Assembly (NCBI GenBank): GCA_003280025.1
Contig: QCGD01000008.1
Location: 31,711-95,710 of the forward strand
Direction of reading: 5' to 3'
Source: Prochlorococcus sp. AG-363-P06
Lineage (GTDB): Bacteria > Cyanobacteriota > Cyanobacteriia > PCC-6307 > Cyanobiaceae
DNA: 64,000 bases
Shown: piece by piece, positions 1 to 8,266 of the stretch
Layout: each line of letters starts with the position of its first letter
Position numbering within the stretch: the stretch's first letter is position 1
The notes under the pieces: generated by a model
What the model was told of the DNA's origin: nothing
Databases searched by the model: none
What the model saw: only the letters and a program-made list of their open reading frames with translations
Position numbers and translations under genes: made by a program

Positions 1-1150
1 GTGACTCGATTTTATATAACGATTGTCTTAATATCCTCGCTGAAATAACTGGCATGTCTCTAGGTGCTGAAATTCTGTTTTTCAAATATTTTATAGATTC
101 TCCTGCATTATATTGAGGCTTGTATACTTCACCTGTGATCATATGTGTAAGAGTAGATCTCAATGATTCTTCAAATAAGGATTTATTGTATGGGTTTACT
201 TTGATAATATTTTCTTTATGTTTTAAAACCCTTTTAATAGCAATTTTAGCGTAGTAATTTAAGTCAAATTCTTTATTAAATTCTAAATTGCCAAGGCCTT
301 CTCCATTATCTATTGCAATAGAGAAGGAAACTTGTTGATGATTAGTTTCTTTAAAACAACCACCCATTTGGGGAGGTAAATCATGAGAGTGTGTATGAAA
401 ATCTCCTTGGGTACCTCTATATGAACTTGTATTTTCAAACAGTGTTAGCCATTTATTAATATAGGTATAATTTCCTCTTAAGTTAAATCCTTTGTAATAT
501 GCTAATGATGCATTCATTCTTTCCATATAGGGAATAAAAATTATATCTCCAGTTCCAGGCTCTATCTTTCCTGAATCAGAAAATGATGGATCAATAAAAC
601 CTGTTTTTGAAGTGCTTAAGATTTTTTCTAATTTGGAAATAGATTCTTTAAATCTTTTTTCCCTAAAAGAGCTATCCATAAAATTAAAGCTTTCTCTGCA
701 AAGCCAATTACACCATGATCTGAAAATTTCTCTTTCTAATTTTCGAGTTTCTGTAAGGTGACTTGATGTTATAAAAGAACCAAGTGCTCCAAATTCATTT
801 TCTAAAAAAGCTATAATGTCATCGCTTTCGGTAATAATCCGCCCTTTAAATTCTATTGCAGGTAATTTACCTGATCTGACTTTATCAAGGAACCAACTTT
901 CTTTCTGACCATAGCAAAACATATTTATTTTTTTTACTCTGTAAGGAATTCTTTTGAATTCAAGCCATAACCAAATTTTCTGGCAATAAGGACACCATGA
1001 ATGCCTATCCCTATAGAGAGTAACTATTACATCATTTTCGTTATGACCAAATAATCTTAAACTTGCATAGGAATTGTTAATACCATTGATTCTATCGAGA
1101 TCTTCAATTTCAAATTTATTTAAATCTTCCCATGTCAAAATTTTATTCAT
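1..1150 (-). CDS. Glutathione S-transferase-like protein (3' end outside window)
   Basis: Translating leftward from the ATG at 1150 gives an open frame of 383 codons that is still open at the window edge, so the C-terminus is missing. Residues about 40-110 form a thioredoxin/GRX-type N-terminal GST domain with a CPYC redox motif (WCPYCQK), followed by the cis-Pro LPAIEF stretch and ITESDDIIAFLE, which resembles the glutathione-binding E-S of GSTs. A helical GST C-terminal domain follows. This is a long GST variant of more than 383 aa, and its substrate is unknown. It is divergently transcribed from glutathione reductase with 52 bp between starts, which fits a shared thiol-redox role (inference). 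Confidence 0.8.
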   Translation of the reverse strand, partial: MNKILTWEDLNKFEIEDLDRINGINNSYASLRLFGHNENDVIVTLYRDRHSWCPYCQKIWLWLEFKRIPYRVKKINMFCYGQKESWFLDKVRSGKLPAIEFKGRIITESDDIIAFLENEFGALGSFITSSHLTETRKLEREIFRSWCNWLCRESFNFMDSSFREKRFKESISKLEKILSTSKTGFIDPSFSDSGKIEPGTGDIIFIPYMERMNASLAYYKGFNLRGNYTYINKWLTLFENTSSYRGTQGDFHTHSHDLPPQMGGCFKETNHQQVSFSIAIDNGEGLGNLEFNKEFDLNYYAKIAIKRVLKHKENIIKVNPYNKSLFEESLRSTLTHMITGEVYKPQYNAGESIKYLKNRISAPRDMPVISARILRQSLYKIES

Positions 1151-1178
1151 TCTTTGAATTTACTCAATAAGCTTACGT

Positions 1179-1184
1179 TATAAT
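1179..1184 (+). promoter_or_regulatory. Candidate -10 element for gor
   Basis: A perfect TATAAT lies in the 52-bp divergent spacer, 18 bp before the TTG start of the glutathione reductase gene. There is no clear -35 box, which is common in Prochlorococcus. In a genome this AT-rich the match could be chance. Confidence 0.35.
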
Positions 1185-1202
1185 AATTGATTAAAAAAAG
1201 TC

Positions 1203-2567
1203 TTGGAATTTCAATTTGATTTAATTGTTGTTGGCGCTGGATCTGGGGGGCTAGCGGCGGCTAAACGTGCTGCTAGTTATGGAGCAAAAGTTGCAATTAT
1301 AGAAGTTAATCAAGTAGGTGGAACTTGTGTGATAAGAGGATGCGTTCCTAAAAAATTGATGGTTTATGCAGCTAAAAGTAAAAAAAATATGACTTCTTCT
1401 GAAGGATATGGATTAAAAAGTGAAGGTATTAGTTTTGATTCAAATATTCTTTTGAAGAATGTCAGAGAAGAGGTTTCGAGGTTAAGTAATTTACATAAAA
1501 ATTCTTTAGATAAATTGAAAGTTAGTGTTTTTGAGGGGTTAGGAAGATTCATATCTCAAAATGAATTAGAAATAATATGTCCAAAAACAAAAAAGATTCT
1601 AAATAAAATAAGTTCAAAAAAAATTCTTATTTCAGTTGGAGGTAAACCAAAGAAATTAAATATTCCTGGAATAGATTTAGCATGGACAAGCGATGATATT
1701 TTTGAATTAGATAGTTTTCCTGAATCAATATTAATAGTTGGAGGCGGTTATATCGCTTGTGAATTTGCTTCTATTTTCAGGAATTTAGGTACTGAAGTAA
1801 CCCAATTAATTAGAGGTAAACGTTTACTTAATGGTTTTGATGACGATCTGTCTTCATGCTTAGTAGAATCACCTACTTTTGCAGGAATAAATTTAATCTC
1901 CAAAAATCAATTAAAGTCTATAAAGAGAGTTCATGGGGAACTCGAGTCTACCTTAGATTCTGGTGATAAAATCCTTACTAATAATATTCTTATTGCTACA
2001 GGTAGAGAACCAAACCTTCCACCTTTAAATTTAGATTTTTTAAATTTAAAGATGGATGGCCCATATTTAGATGTTGATGAACTTAATCAAACAAGCAACT
2101 CTAATATTTTTGCAGTTGGCGATATCATAAATAAACCAAACTTAACTCCAGTAGCAATAGAACAAGGCAGAGTTTTTTCGGATAATTTTTTTAATGACCA
2201 AAAAAGAAAAGTAAATTATGAATATATCCCTAAGGCCGTTTTCACTATTCCTGAAATTTCAACAGTTGGCTTAAGTGAGAAAAGAGCGAAAGAGATTTAC
2301 TCTGAGAATAATATAAAAATTTTTAAATGTAATTTTACGCCTATGTCTAATACTTTTAAAAAGAATAAATCAAAATGTATGTTAAAGATTGTAGTTAATA
2401 AACTAACTGACAAAGTACTCGGATGCCATATGTTTGGGGAAACATCATCTGAGATTATTCAAATGGTATCAATTTCATTAAACGCAGGGATAACAAAAAA
2501 AGACTTTGATATTACCATGGCTTTGCATCCAACTATTTCAGAAGAATTCGTGACTATGTATGGCTAA
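1203..2567 (+). CDS. gor: Glutathione reductase (NADPH)
   Basis: This flavoenzyme of 454 aa would reduce glutathione disulfide with NADPH in the cytoplasm. The N-terminal FAD Rossmann motif is VVGAGSGGLAAA (residues 9-20). The redox-active disulfide is Cys42/Cys47 in GGTCVIRGCVPKK, the spacing and context typical of glutathione reductase. A second Rossmann fold (IVGGGYIACEFA, about 177-188) binds NADPH, and the C-terminus has HPTISEE, containing the catalytic His-Glu pair. The start is TTG at 1203 because no ATG fits the conserved N-terminus. It ends 2 bp from the convergent antiporter gene. Confidence 0.95.
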   Translation: MEFQFDLIVVGAGSGGLAAAKRAASYGAKVAIIEVNQVGGTCVIRGCVPKKLMVYAAKSKKNMTSSEGYGLKSEGISFDSNILLKNVREEVSRLSNLHKNSLDKLKVSVFEGLGRFISQNELEIICPKTKKILNKISSKKILISVGGKPKKLNIPGIDLAWTSDDIFELDSFPESILIVGGGYIACEFASIFRNLGTEVTQLIRGKRLLNGFDDDLSSCLVESPTFAGINLISKNQLKSIKRVHGELESTLDSGDKILTNNILIATGREPNLPPLNLDFLNLKMDGPYLDVDELNQTSNSNIFAVGDIINKPNLTPVAIEQGRVFSDNFFNDQKRKVNYEYIPKAVFTIPEISTVGLSEKRAKEIYSENNIKIFKCNFTPMSNTFKKNKSKCMLKIVVNKLTDKVLGCHMFGETSSEIIQMVSISLNAGITKKDFDITMALHPTISEEFVTMYG

Positions 2568-2569
2568 AT

Positions 2570-3649
2570 TTATGATTTAGAAAGTTTTAATTTTTCTTGA
2601 GCAAAGAGAATCATTGTAAGTAATGAAAAGTAAATAAATAATCCTATCCTTAATTGAGAAAGATAATTAAATTCATTCAAAAAAAGTATCTTATCTAGGA
2701 TGTAAAAAATATAAAGATTTAGCAAAATAAATCCTTCAATTCTGGTGATTTTCCCTTTGCTCCAGAAAATTGGCAAGCATGCAAAGGTAGTTAAAACCAT
2801 AAAAGGCAGGTCAACTTTTATTAGGCTTTGTTCTATTACTAAGCCTTTAAATCCTGAAAAAATACTACAACTTCCAAGGATTAGAAGTTGATTGAGTAAA
2901 TTGCTTCCTATTATATTCCCGATAGCAAGATCTGTTTTACCTTTAAATGCTGCAATTACAGAAGTTACTAATTCTGGCAAAGATGTTCCAGTGGCTAAAA
3001 TTGTTAAACCAATAACAACTTCATTTACCCCCAAAAGAGTAGCAAGCTTTTGAGAACCATTTACTAAAATGTTTGAACCAAAGCTTAAAAGAAATATTCC
3101 AAATATCAACTTCAGTAAAACATTTAGTTTTCCTTCGTACTTTTCTTTAAATTCATCAATGTCTGGTTCTGCATCTTTTGTATCCTCTTCTTTCTCATTG
3201 ATGGTATTAATTTCCCATATTGTATTTAAGACTAAACAAAATATTAGAAATATCCCTGCTTGCAATGTTAATAGACCTGTTGATGACATTGCCCAAACCG
3301 CACAAGAAATAGCCATTAAAAGAGGTACATCTCTTCTGACTATTCTGCTTTTTACCTTAAGAGGTGTTATCAATGAGCTTATACCTAAAACTACAAGAAT
3401 ATTAAAAATATTGCTTCCTATTACATTGCTAGCCGCAAGAGAATCACTGCCTTGAAAAATTGAACTTAGACTTACCAATAACTCAGGAGAGCTTGTACCG
3501 AGTGAAACAACCGTTAATCCAATTACTATCTGAGGTATTCCTAAAATTAAAGATAAATTTATGGCTCCTTGAATAAAGAACTCTCCTCCTGTAAATAGTA
3601 AAACTACTCCTAATATTATTTCTATTATTGGAAATAAAAAATCACTCAT
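2570..3649 (-). CDS. CaCA-family Na+/Ca2+ (cation) antiporter
   Basis: An inner-membrane antiporter of 359 aa with the duplicated alpha-repeats of the CaCA superfamily: GTSSPEL at residues 51-57 and GTSLPEL at 221-227, each preceded by IGLT and followed by a GSN motif. The two hydrophobic halves are joined by an acidic, Lys-rich loop at about 150-175 (KEEDTKDAEPDIDEF). It probably exports Ca2+ in exchange for Na+ or H+; the ion cannot be read from the sequence. It is divergent from pyrC. Confidence 0.88.
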   Translation of the reverse strand: MSDFLFPIIEIILGVVLLFTGGEFFIQGAINLSLILGIPQIVIGLTVVSLGTSSPELLVSLSSIFQGSDSLAASNVIGSNIFNILVVLGISSLITPLKVKSRIVRRDVPLLMAISCAVWAMSSTGLLTLQAGIFLIFCLVLNTIWEINTINEKEEDTKDAEPDIDEFKEKYEGKLNVLLKLIFGIFLLSFGSNILVNGSQKLATLLGVNEVVIGLTILATGTSLPELVTSVIAAFKGKTDLAIGNIIGSNLLNQLLILGSCSIFSGFKGLVIEQSLIKVDLPFMVLTTFACLPIFWSKGKITRIEGFILLNLYIFYILDKILFLNEFNYLSQLRIGLFIYFSLLTMILFAQEKLKLSKS

Positions 3650-3712
3650 ATTTAAGCTTTTGTTTAGATACTTAAATCTTTAATAATTGATTAATAACTA
3701 TCCTCGAATATC

Positions 3713-3718
3713 TATAAT
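3713..3718 (+). promoter_or_regulatory. Candidate -10 element for pyrC
   Basis: Perfect TATAAT 50 bp upstream of the pyrC TTG start, within the 118-bp divergent spacer between the antiporter gene and pyrC. No recognisable -35 box. Confidence 0.35.
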
Positions 3719-3767
3719 TTATTGTCAAATTTAATTTGCTGTTAAAATTGATTAAATAGTAAAAATT

Positions 3768-4817
3768 TTGAAGACATTAACCATATTAAAACCTGATGAT
3801 TGGCATTTACATTTAAGAGAGGGTCTTGTATTAAAAAATATCATTCATTTTACATCAGAATATTTTGGAAGAGCTATCGTCATGCCAAATACTAAAGTTC
3901 CCATAACATCGATTGATAGTGCTATTTCTTACAAAAAATCTATTGCTGAAGCGTTACCGGAAAGTTCTAAGTTTGAACCATTAATGACAATTTATCTTAC
4001 TGATGAAACGGATAAAGAAGAACTAATAAATGGTTTTAAAAATAACGTCTTTTTCGCAGCAAAATTATATCCTGCTAATGCAACAACAAATTCCAGTCAT
4101 GGAGTTAATAAAATAGAAAATCTTTATGAGATTTTTGAATCAATGCAAGATTCTGGAATGCCTCTTTTGATTCACGGAGAAGTAACTGATTGTGAAGTAG
4201 ATGTATTTGATCGAGAAGAAGTATTTATAGATAGAGAACTTTTACCGATAGCACAAAGATTTCCAAAATTAAAGATTGTTTTAGAACATATAACTACTTC
4301 TTATGCAGTTGATTTCGTCCAAGAAAATAATATTGGAGCTACTATTACTCCTCATCATTTGCACATAAATAGAAATGCAATGTTTTTTGGAGGTTTAAAT
4401 AGTGACTTTTATTGCTTACCAGTTGCTAAGAGAGAAAATAATAGAGTTGCGTTAAGAAAAGCTGCAACAAGTGGGAAAGAATGCTTTTTCTTGGGAACTG
4501 ACTCTGCTCCTCATTTAAGAAAGTGGAAAGCTTTTTGTGGATGTGCAGGCATTTTTAATTCTCCAGTAGCAATAGAGAGCTATTTGGCAGTATTTGAAGA
4601 GGAAAATGCGCTAGAAAATTTTGAGAAGTTTGCAAGTCTAAATGGCCCTAATTTTTATAACTTGCCTCCAAATAAAGAAAAACTAAAGTTGGTATCTAGG
4701 CCAAACAAGGTTTCAGAATTTGTGAATGTAATTGAAGACAACAATATTGTTGGGCAAATAAAACCATTTCATGCAGGCGAAACTTTGAATTGGCAAGTTG
4801 AAGGAATAGTTAATTAA
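3768..4817 (+). CDS. pyrC: Dihydroorotase, class II
   Basis: Catalyses the reversible cyclisation of N-carbamoyl-aspartate to dihydroorotate in pyrimidine synthesis. The 349-aa length matches the short E. coli-type (class II) enzyme. The zinc ligands are visible: H13 and H15 in DWHLHLREG, the to-be-carboxylated Lys99 (AAKLYPANATTNSSHG), H136 (LLIHGE), H174 (VLEHIT) and the catalytic Asp245 in LGTDSAPH. The TTG at 3768 is the only start that keeps the conserved N-terminal metal site. It is a single gene, followed by a tRNA. Confidence 0.96.
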   Translation: MKTLTILKPDDWHLHLREGLVLKNIIHFTSEYFGRAIVMPNTKVPITSIDSAISYKKSIAEALPESSKFEPLMTIYLTDETDKEELINGFKNNVFFAAKLYPANATTNSSHGVNKIENLYEIFESMQDSGMPLLIHGEVTDCEVDVFDREEVFIDRELLPIAQRFPKLKIVLEHITTSYAVDFVQENNIGATITPHHLHINRNAMFFGGLNSDFYCLPVAKRENNRVALRKAATSGKECFFLGTDSAPHLRKWKAFCGCAGIFNSPVAIESYLAVFEEENALENFEKFASLNGPNFYNLPPNKEKLKLVSRPNKVSEFVNVIEDNNIVGQIKPFHAGETLNWQVEGIVN

Positions 4818-4921
4818 AAACTTAAATTTAATTCCACCATTCAAGAAAAGTGTAAATATTCCAATTTTTCATGGTTAATTCGTTTGCTTTCAGCTACGAT
4901 AAATATGCGCAAATTCCTTTT

Positions 4922-5007
4922 GGGAGTGTGGCGGAATTGGTAGACGCGCCGGACTTAAAATCCGTCGAGCGCTTTAGCTCGTGGGGGTTCAAGTCCCCCC
5001 ACTCCCA
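4922..5007 (+). tRNA. trnL: tRNA-Leu(UAA), intronless
   Basis: The 86-nt cloverleaf has acceptor arms GGGAGTG (4922-4928) and CACTCCC (5000-5006) with discriminator A at 5007. The D-arm is GGCGGAATTGGTAGACGC. The anticodon stem-loop carries CTTAAAA, giving anticodon UAA. There is a long class II variable arm (GAGCGCTTTAGCTC), and the T-arm is GGGGGTTCAAGTCCCCC. The 3' CCA is not encoded. The anticodon loop is uninterrupted, so the group I intron found in this tRNA in many cyanobacteria and plastids is absent. Confidence 0.98.
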
Positions 5008-5087
5008 TCATTAACCTATTTATTTTTAGTCCTTACGATGACTTGCAAAAGTTGTTATATTTTAACTATGAAGATCAAGAATTTATA

Positions 5088-5321
5088 ATGGAAAGTATTT
5101 TAAATAATTCATTCGCGACTTTATTGACCTACTTTGGAGTTGTATCTATATATTTATTAGTTATACCATTAATACTTTTCTACTGGATGAATAATAGATG
5201 GAATTTTATGGGTAAATTCGAGAGATTAGCAGTTTACGGCTTAGTATTTCTTTTTTTTCCAGGTTTAATTTTATTTTCTCCATTTTTGAATCTTAGGTTA
5301 AAAGGAGATATTAAAGGGTAA
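5088..5321 (+). CDS. ndhL: NAD(P)H-quinone oxidoreductase subunit L
   Basis: Small membrane subunit of the cyanobacterial NDH-1 complex (thylakoid; cyclic and respiratory electron flow). With the ATG at 5088 the protein has 77 aa, the family's usual size, and two membrane segments (about 14-33 and 47-66) followed by a short basic tail. The conserved FYWMNNRW and [11 protein letters not shown] blocks are recognisable NdhL signatures. The frame is open back to 5043, but that adds 15 residues that do not resemble the family, so I prefer 5088. The next gene starts 4 bp downstream, which suggests cotranscription with the DUF3007 gene and trpA. Confidence 0.9.
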   Translation: MESILNNSFATLLTYFGVVSIYLLVIPLILFYWMNNRWNFMGKFERLAVYGLVFLFFPGLILFSPFLNLRLKGDIKG

Positions 5322-5325
5322 ATAA

Positions 5326-5646
5326 TTGACTAAAGGTAAAGTTGTACAAATTGGTTTATTAATTTCAGTATTAGGACTACTAAGTTATGGATTGGCACCT
5401 CAATTTGGCGCCAATAACTTTACCGCTACCACTATTTCAAGTTTAATCTTGATCTTGATTGTAATAACTTGGGTTTCTTCTTATGTGTATAGAGTTGTAA
5501 ACGGAAAAATGACTTTTATGGAACAAAGGAAGCGTTATAGAAAACAATATGAAAAAATTGTCAATGATAAACTAGAAAACAAATTCAATTCATTGTCAGT
5601 GGAGAAACAGAAAAAACTAATCGAAGATTTAGAATCAAATCCATAA
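5326..5646 (+). CDS. DUF3007-family membrane protein
   Basis: A 106-aa protein with two predicted membrane helices (about 7-24 and 36-56), then a basic, charged C-terminal half (EQRKRYRKQYEKI) that should be cytoplasmic. It resembles the cyanobacteria/plastid DUF3007 proteins, whose function I do not know. The start is TTG at 5326, 4 bp after the ndhL stop. Its place behind ndhL suggests, but does not show, a link to the NDH-1 complex or thylakoid membrane. Confidence 0.7.
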   Translation: MTKGKVVQIGLLISVLGLLSYGLAPQFGANNFTATTISSLILILIVITWVSSYVYRVVNGKMTFMEQRKRYRKQYEKIVNDKLENKFNSLSVEKQKKLIEDLESNP

Positions 5647-5685
5647 ATTTTCAAAGGATTATCAAATAATAAATCTCAGAAATTC

Positions 5686-6525
5686 ATGCAAGAAACCAAC
5701 AAAATGACAATTTATAAAAATGAAAATTTATCAAAAATAGATAAAAAGTTTAATGATTTAAAGAATAAAAATAAATTAGCTTTGATGCCTTTCATAATTG
5801 CAGGGGATCCAAATATTGAAACGACATCAGAGATTTTATTAAAGTTGCAAGAAAAGGGAGCTGATCTGATTGAATTAGGAATCCCATATAGTGATCCTCT
5901 CGCAGATGGACCAGTTATTCAACTTTCTGCGTCAAGAGCTTTAAAGTCAGGAACTACACCAAATAAAGTTATCCAATTATTGGAGTCTTTAAAAGGTAAA
6001 CTAAATGTTCCAATAATACTTTTTACTTATTTTAATCCTTTATTAAAGTTTGGTTTTGAAGAATTTTGTCAGATGGCATCGAAAGCTGGAGTCTCGGGAT
6101 TAATAATTCCTGATCTTCCTTTAGAAGAAACTTATAAATTTTCTAAAATAGTTGGTAATTATTCTATGGACTTAATCTTGTTGGTCGCTCCAACTACGCC
6201 TTTTGAAAGAATGAAAATAATATCCAATAAGACAAAAGGGTTTACTTATTTAGTAAGTGTTACAGGTGTTACAGGTGAGAGAAACGAAATGGAAAACAGA
6301 GTAGAAAATCTTATTACTAAATTAAAAGAAATAAGCCCTAATCCTGTTGCAGTTGGTTTTGGTATATCATCTCCCGAACATGTTAATAAAGTTAGCCAAT
6401 GGGGAGCAGATGGAGTAATTGTTGGCAGCGCATTTGTAAAAAGAATTGCTAGTTGTAATGAAAAAGAAGTTGTTAATCAATTAGGGGATTTTTGCGAAGA
6501 AATGCGTAAAGCGGCTGATCGTTAA
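5686..6525 (+). CDS. trpA: Tryptophan synthase alpha chain
   Basis: Cleaves indole-3-glycerol phosphate to indole and glyceraldehyde 3-phosphate; works as the alpha2beta2 complex with TrpB, which is not in this window. It is a TIM barrel of 279 aa. The catalytic acids are visible in LIELGIPYSDPLADGP (Glu63 and Asp74), and the phosphate-binding region includes GVTGERN and AVGFGISSPEHV followed by ADGVIVGSAFV. The ATG at 5704 is an alternative start; the first residues are not conserved enough to decide. It follows the ndhL-DUF3007 pair by 39 bp and ends convergently to the cyAbrB gene. Confidence 0.96.
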   Translation: MQETNKMTIYKNENLSKIDKKFNDLKNKNKLALMPFIIAGDPNIETTSEILLKLQEKGADLIELGIPYSDPLADGPVIQLSASRALKSGTTPNKVIQLLESLKGKLNVPIILFTYFNPLLKFGFEEFCQMASKAGVSGLIIPDLPLEETYKFSKIVGNYSMDLILLVAPTTPFERMKIISNKTKGFTYLVSVTGVTGERNEMENRVENLITKLKEISPNPVAVGFGISSPEHVNKVSQWGADGVIVGSAFVKRIASCNEKEVVNQLGDFCEEMRKAADR

Positions 6526-6613
6526 ATTAAAATTTAAATTTGTATGATAATTCCTTATTGCAAACTTTATAATTTAGAAGTTTAGTTCGTATTGTCTTGA
6601 CTATAAAAGTTAA

Positions 6614-6973
6614 TTATTCTGACTCTTCAGAAGGTAATAATCGTATTTGCTTTTTGCCTAACTTTATTTTGTACTCGTCACCTGGCTTTAAATCTAAAAG
6701 TGCTGTATAGGCCTTCCCTATTAATAGATTTCCATTCCCTTGGACTGTAGCAGTGTAACTTAGTTTTCTTCCGCCTTTTCCTATCCCAGCTACATTCCCA
6801 CCTCCCATTTTCATTCCTTTAGCTTCAAGGAGAGCCTTGTAATAAGCTGTATAGTTTAAGCGAGGTTCTCCGTTCCGTTTTGTGGTGACATATCCACAAG
6901 CACGACATTGCTCTGACTCGCTAAGCCCTTCAACTTCTTTGAATTTAGCAAGAAGTTCACTACCAGTGAGCAT
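6614..6973 (-). CDS. cyAbrB transcriptional regulator
   Basis: A 119-aa protein of the cyanobacterial AbrB family. Family features are the N-terminal LTGSELLAKFKEVEGLSESEQCRACGY, the GEPRLNYTAYYKALLEAKG helix region, and a C-terminal AbrB-like DNA-binding fold (about 65-115: GRKLSYTATVQGNGNLLIGKAYTALL). Members are basic, abundant DNA-binding proteins that tune carbon/nitrogen and nucleoid-level expression. Here the AbrB-like part is C-terminal, as in other cyAbrBs. It is divergent from the YciI-like gene with a 99-bp AT-rich spacer. Confidence 0.92.
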   Translation of the reverse strand: MLTGSELLAKFKEVEGLSESEQCRACGYVTTKRNGEPRLNYTAYYKALLEAKGMKMGGGNVAGIGKGGRKLSYTATVQGNGNLLIGKAYTALLDLKPGDEYKIKLGKKQIRLLPSEESE

Positions 6974-7072
6974 AATTAATTAAAAGACAGTTCTTATTAA
7001 ATAAGATAGCAATTTGTGTGTAATTTGTGCAATTATTAATTATAGATTTATTCAATTAGTTATCTTTTAAAA

Positions 7073-7342
7073 ATGGAAAAGTTTATAGTATTTGGAAAGT
7101 ACTGTGAAGATGCAATTAATAAAAGAGAAGCATTTCGAGATGAACATCTTAGGAGACTTCAGAATTTAAAAGATAGAAATATTTTAGTTACTTTAGGGCC
7201 TACAAAATGTACAAAATATTTATTTGGAATTTTTAATGCTAATGATGAAAGTCAAATGAGAGATCTTATTGAGGAAGATATTTATTGGAAAAAAGGTATA
7301 TGGATTACTTATGATATTTATCCATGGATAAAGGCTTTTTGA
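7073..7342 (+). CDS. YciI-like protein
   Basis: An 89-aa single-domain protein beginning EKFIVFGKYCEDAINKREAFRDEHLRRLQ and ending GIWITYDIYPWIKAF. The ferredoxin-like alpha+beta pattern, the early His in DEHL and the final W-x-x-YDIYPW match the YciI/YCII dimeric alpha-beta barrel family, whose members have no settled general function. It is a monocistronic gene between the cyAbrB gene and an AT-rich gap. Confidence 0.75.
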   Translation: MEKFIVFGKYCEDAINKREAFRDEHLRRLQNLKDRNILVTLGPTKCTKYLFGIFNANDESQMRDLIEEDIYWKKGIWITYDIYPWIKAF

Positions 7343-7541
7343 AGATAATTTCTAATTTAAAATAAATAATAGTTTTTAATTATTATTACTATAAAAGATA
7401 TAATATAAATTTTTTTAATTTACTTAGCTAAAGAATAATATATTTTGCTAATTAGTTTATTATAAAAATAATGTTTTTTGACATAGTTTGTTTAAAAAAT
7501 TACTTATTTTTTAGAAAAAACATATCCTTTTAATTAATTAT

Positions 7542-7862
7542 TTATTTGCTAGTGTCTTGCTTTATTTGGTTTACTAATGAATCGATATCTAATTGATTAT
7601 AGGGTGTTGTTGTGTTTATCTCTTGAGAATCAGTTTTACTATTATTTAACCAGTTTTGTTCGATTCTAATGAGATTTTTGGCAATATTGAACATCCCTCC
7701 TTTTTTATAAAATTCTTTAAATTTTAGGAGAATTTCAGATGTTCTACTAGATTTGATATTTAATTCAGTAGCTAAATCTTTTTGATTAAATCTATGGGAT
7801 TTCAACCAATCTTTAATAAAAGCTATAAGTTCTTTTTCTTCTTGATGGGATAGTTTACTCAT
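7542..7862 (-). CDS. Conserved hypothetical protein with HTH-like N-terminus
   Basis: A 106-aa protein of unknown function. Residues about 25-47 (FNQKDLATELNIKSSRTSEILLKFKEFYKKGG) look like a helix-turn-helix; the C-terminal third is Asn/Thr/Gln-rich and probably disordered. It overlaps the upstream DUF1232 gene by 8 bp, so the two are likely cotranscribed and translationally coupled. A DNA-binding role is inference from the HTH-like pattern only. Confidence 0.65.
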   Translation of the reverse strand: MSKLSHQEEKELIAFIKDWLKSHRFNQKDLATELNIKSSRTSEILLKFKEFYKKGGMFNIAKNLIRIEQNWLNNSKTDSQEINTTTPYNQLDIDSLVNQIKQDTSK

Positions 7863-8232
7863 AATAAAACGGGAATAATTTATTAAGCTTTCTTTCTGCT
7901 CTTATTCTTATTGAAGGTGTCATATACTTACTCCAAATACTTAATACTGCTGTAAGAGCAACAAAATCATCACTAAACCCAACTAAAGGCATAAAGTCGG
8001 GGAAAAGGTCAAAGGGCATAATAAGATAGGCTAGTGCCGCCATCAATGAAACTCTTACTTGTGCTGGAGTATAAGGATCTATGGCCATTTCTAAAACTTC
8101 TAAAGCTGGCTTGGCAATTGTTCTGCCAGCCTTAATTAGAATTTTTTTTATGATATTGTCATCAATTGATGAACTTTCTAAAACTTCTGCATCATAAATT
8201 TTTTCTTTGTTATTGTAGAAATCCTCTTTCAT
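7855..8232 (-). CDS. DUF1232 (YkvA-like) membrane-associated protein
   Basis: A 125-aa protein whose core (about 60-100) has the DUF1232 signature: PAQVRVSLMAALAYLIMPFDLFPDFMPLVGFSDDFVAL. In this family a hydrophobic hairpin carries a conserved P-x-D-x-x-P-D pattern, seen here as PFDLFPD. The function is unknown. It is followed, with an 8-bp overlap, by the small HTH-like gene and lies 34 bp downstream of the sigma factor gene on the same strand, so all three could be one transcript. Confidence 0.8.
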   Translation of the reverse strand: MKEDFYNNKEKIYDAEVLESSSIDDNIIKKILIKAGRTIAKPALEVLEMAIDPYTPAQVRVSLMAALAYLIMPFDLFPDFMPLVGFSDDFVALTAVLSIWSKYMTPSIRIRAERKLNKLFPFYYE

Positions 8233-8266
8233 ATTTTATAAATTCTAATTTTTAGATTGAATAACC

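Noticed and set aside
3069..3455. 128-codon plus-strand frame opposite the antiporter gene
   Set aside because: It is the mirror of a clear CaCA membrane protein and shows no family features; hydrophobic genes often leave such open shadows.
6568..6573. TATAAT on the plus strand between trpA and the cyAbrB gene
   Set aside because: Both neighbours converge there, so no plus-strand gene follows; chance match in AT-rich DNA.
6541..6613. AT-rich palindromic bits (AAATTTAAATTT-like) after trpA, considered as a terminator
   Set aside because: Simple AT symmetry without a real stem or U-tract; not distinguishable from background.
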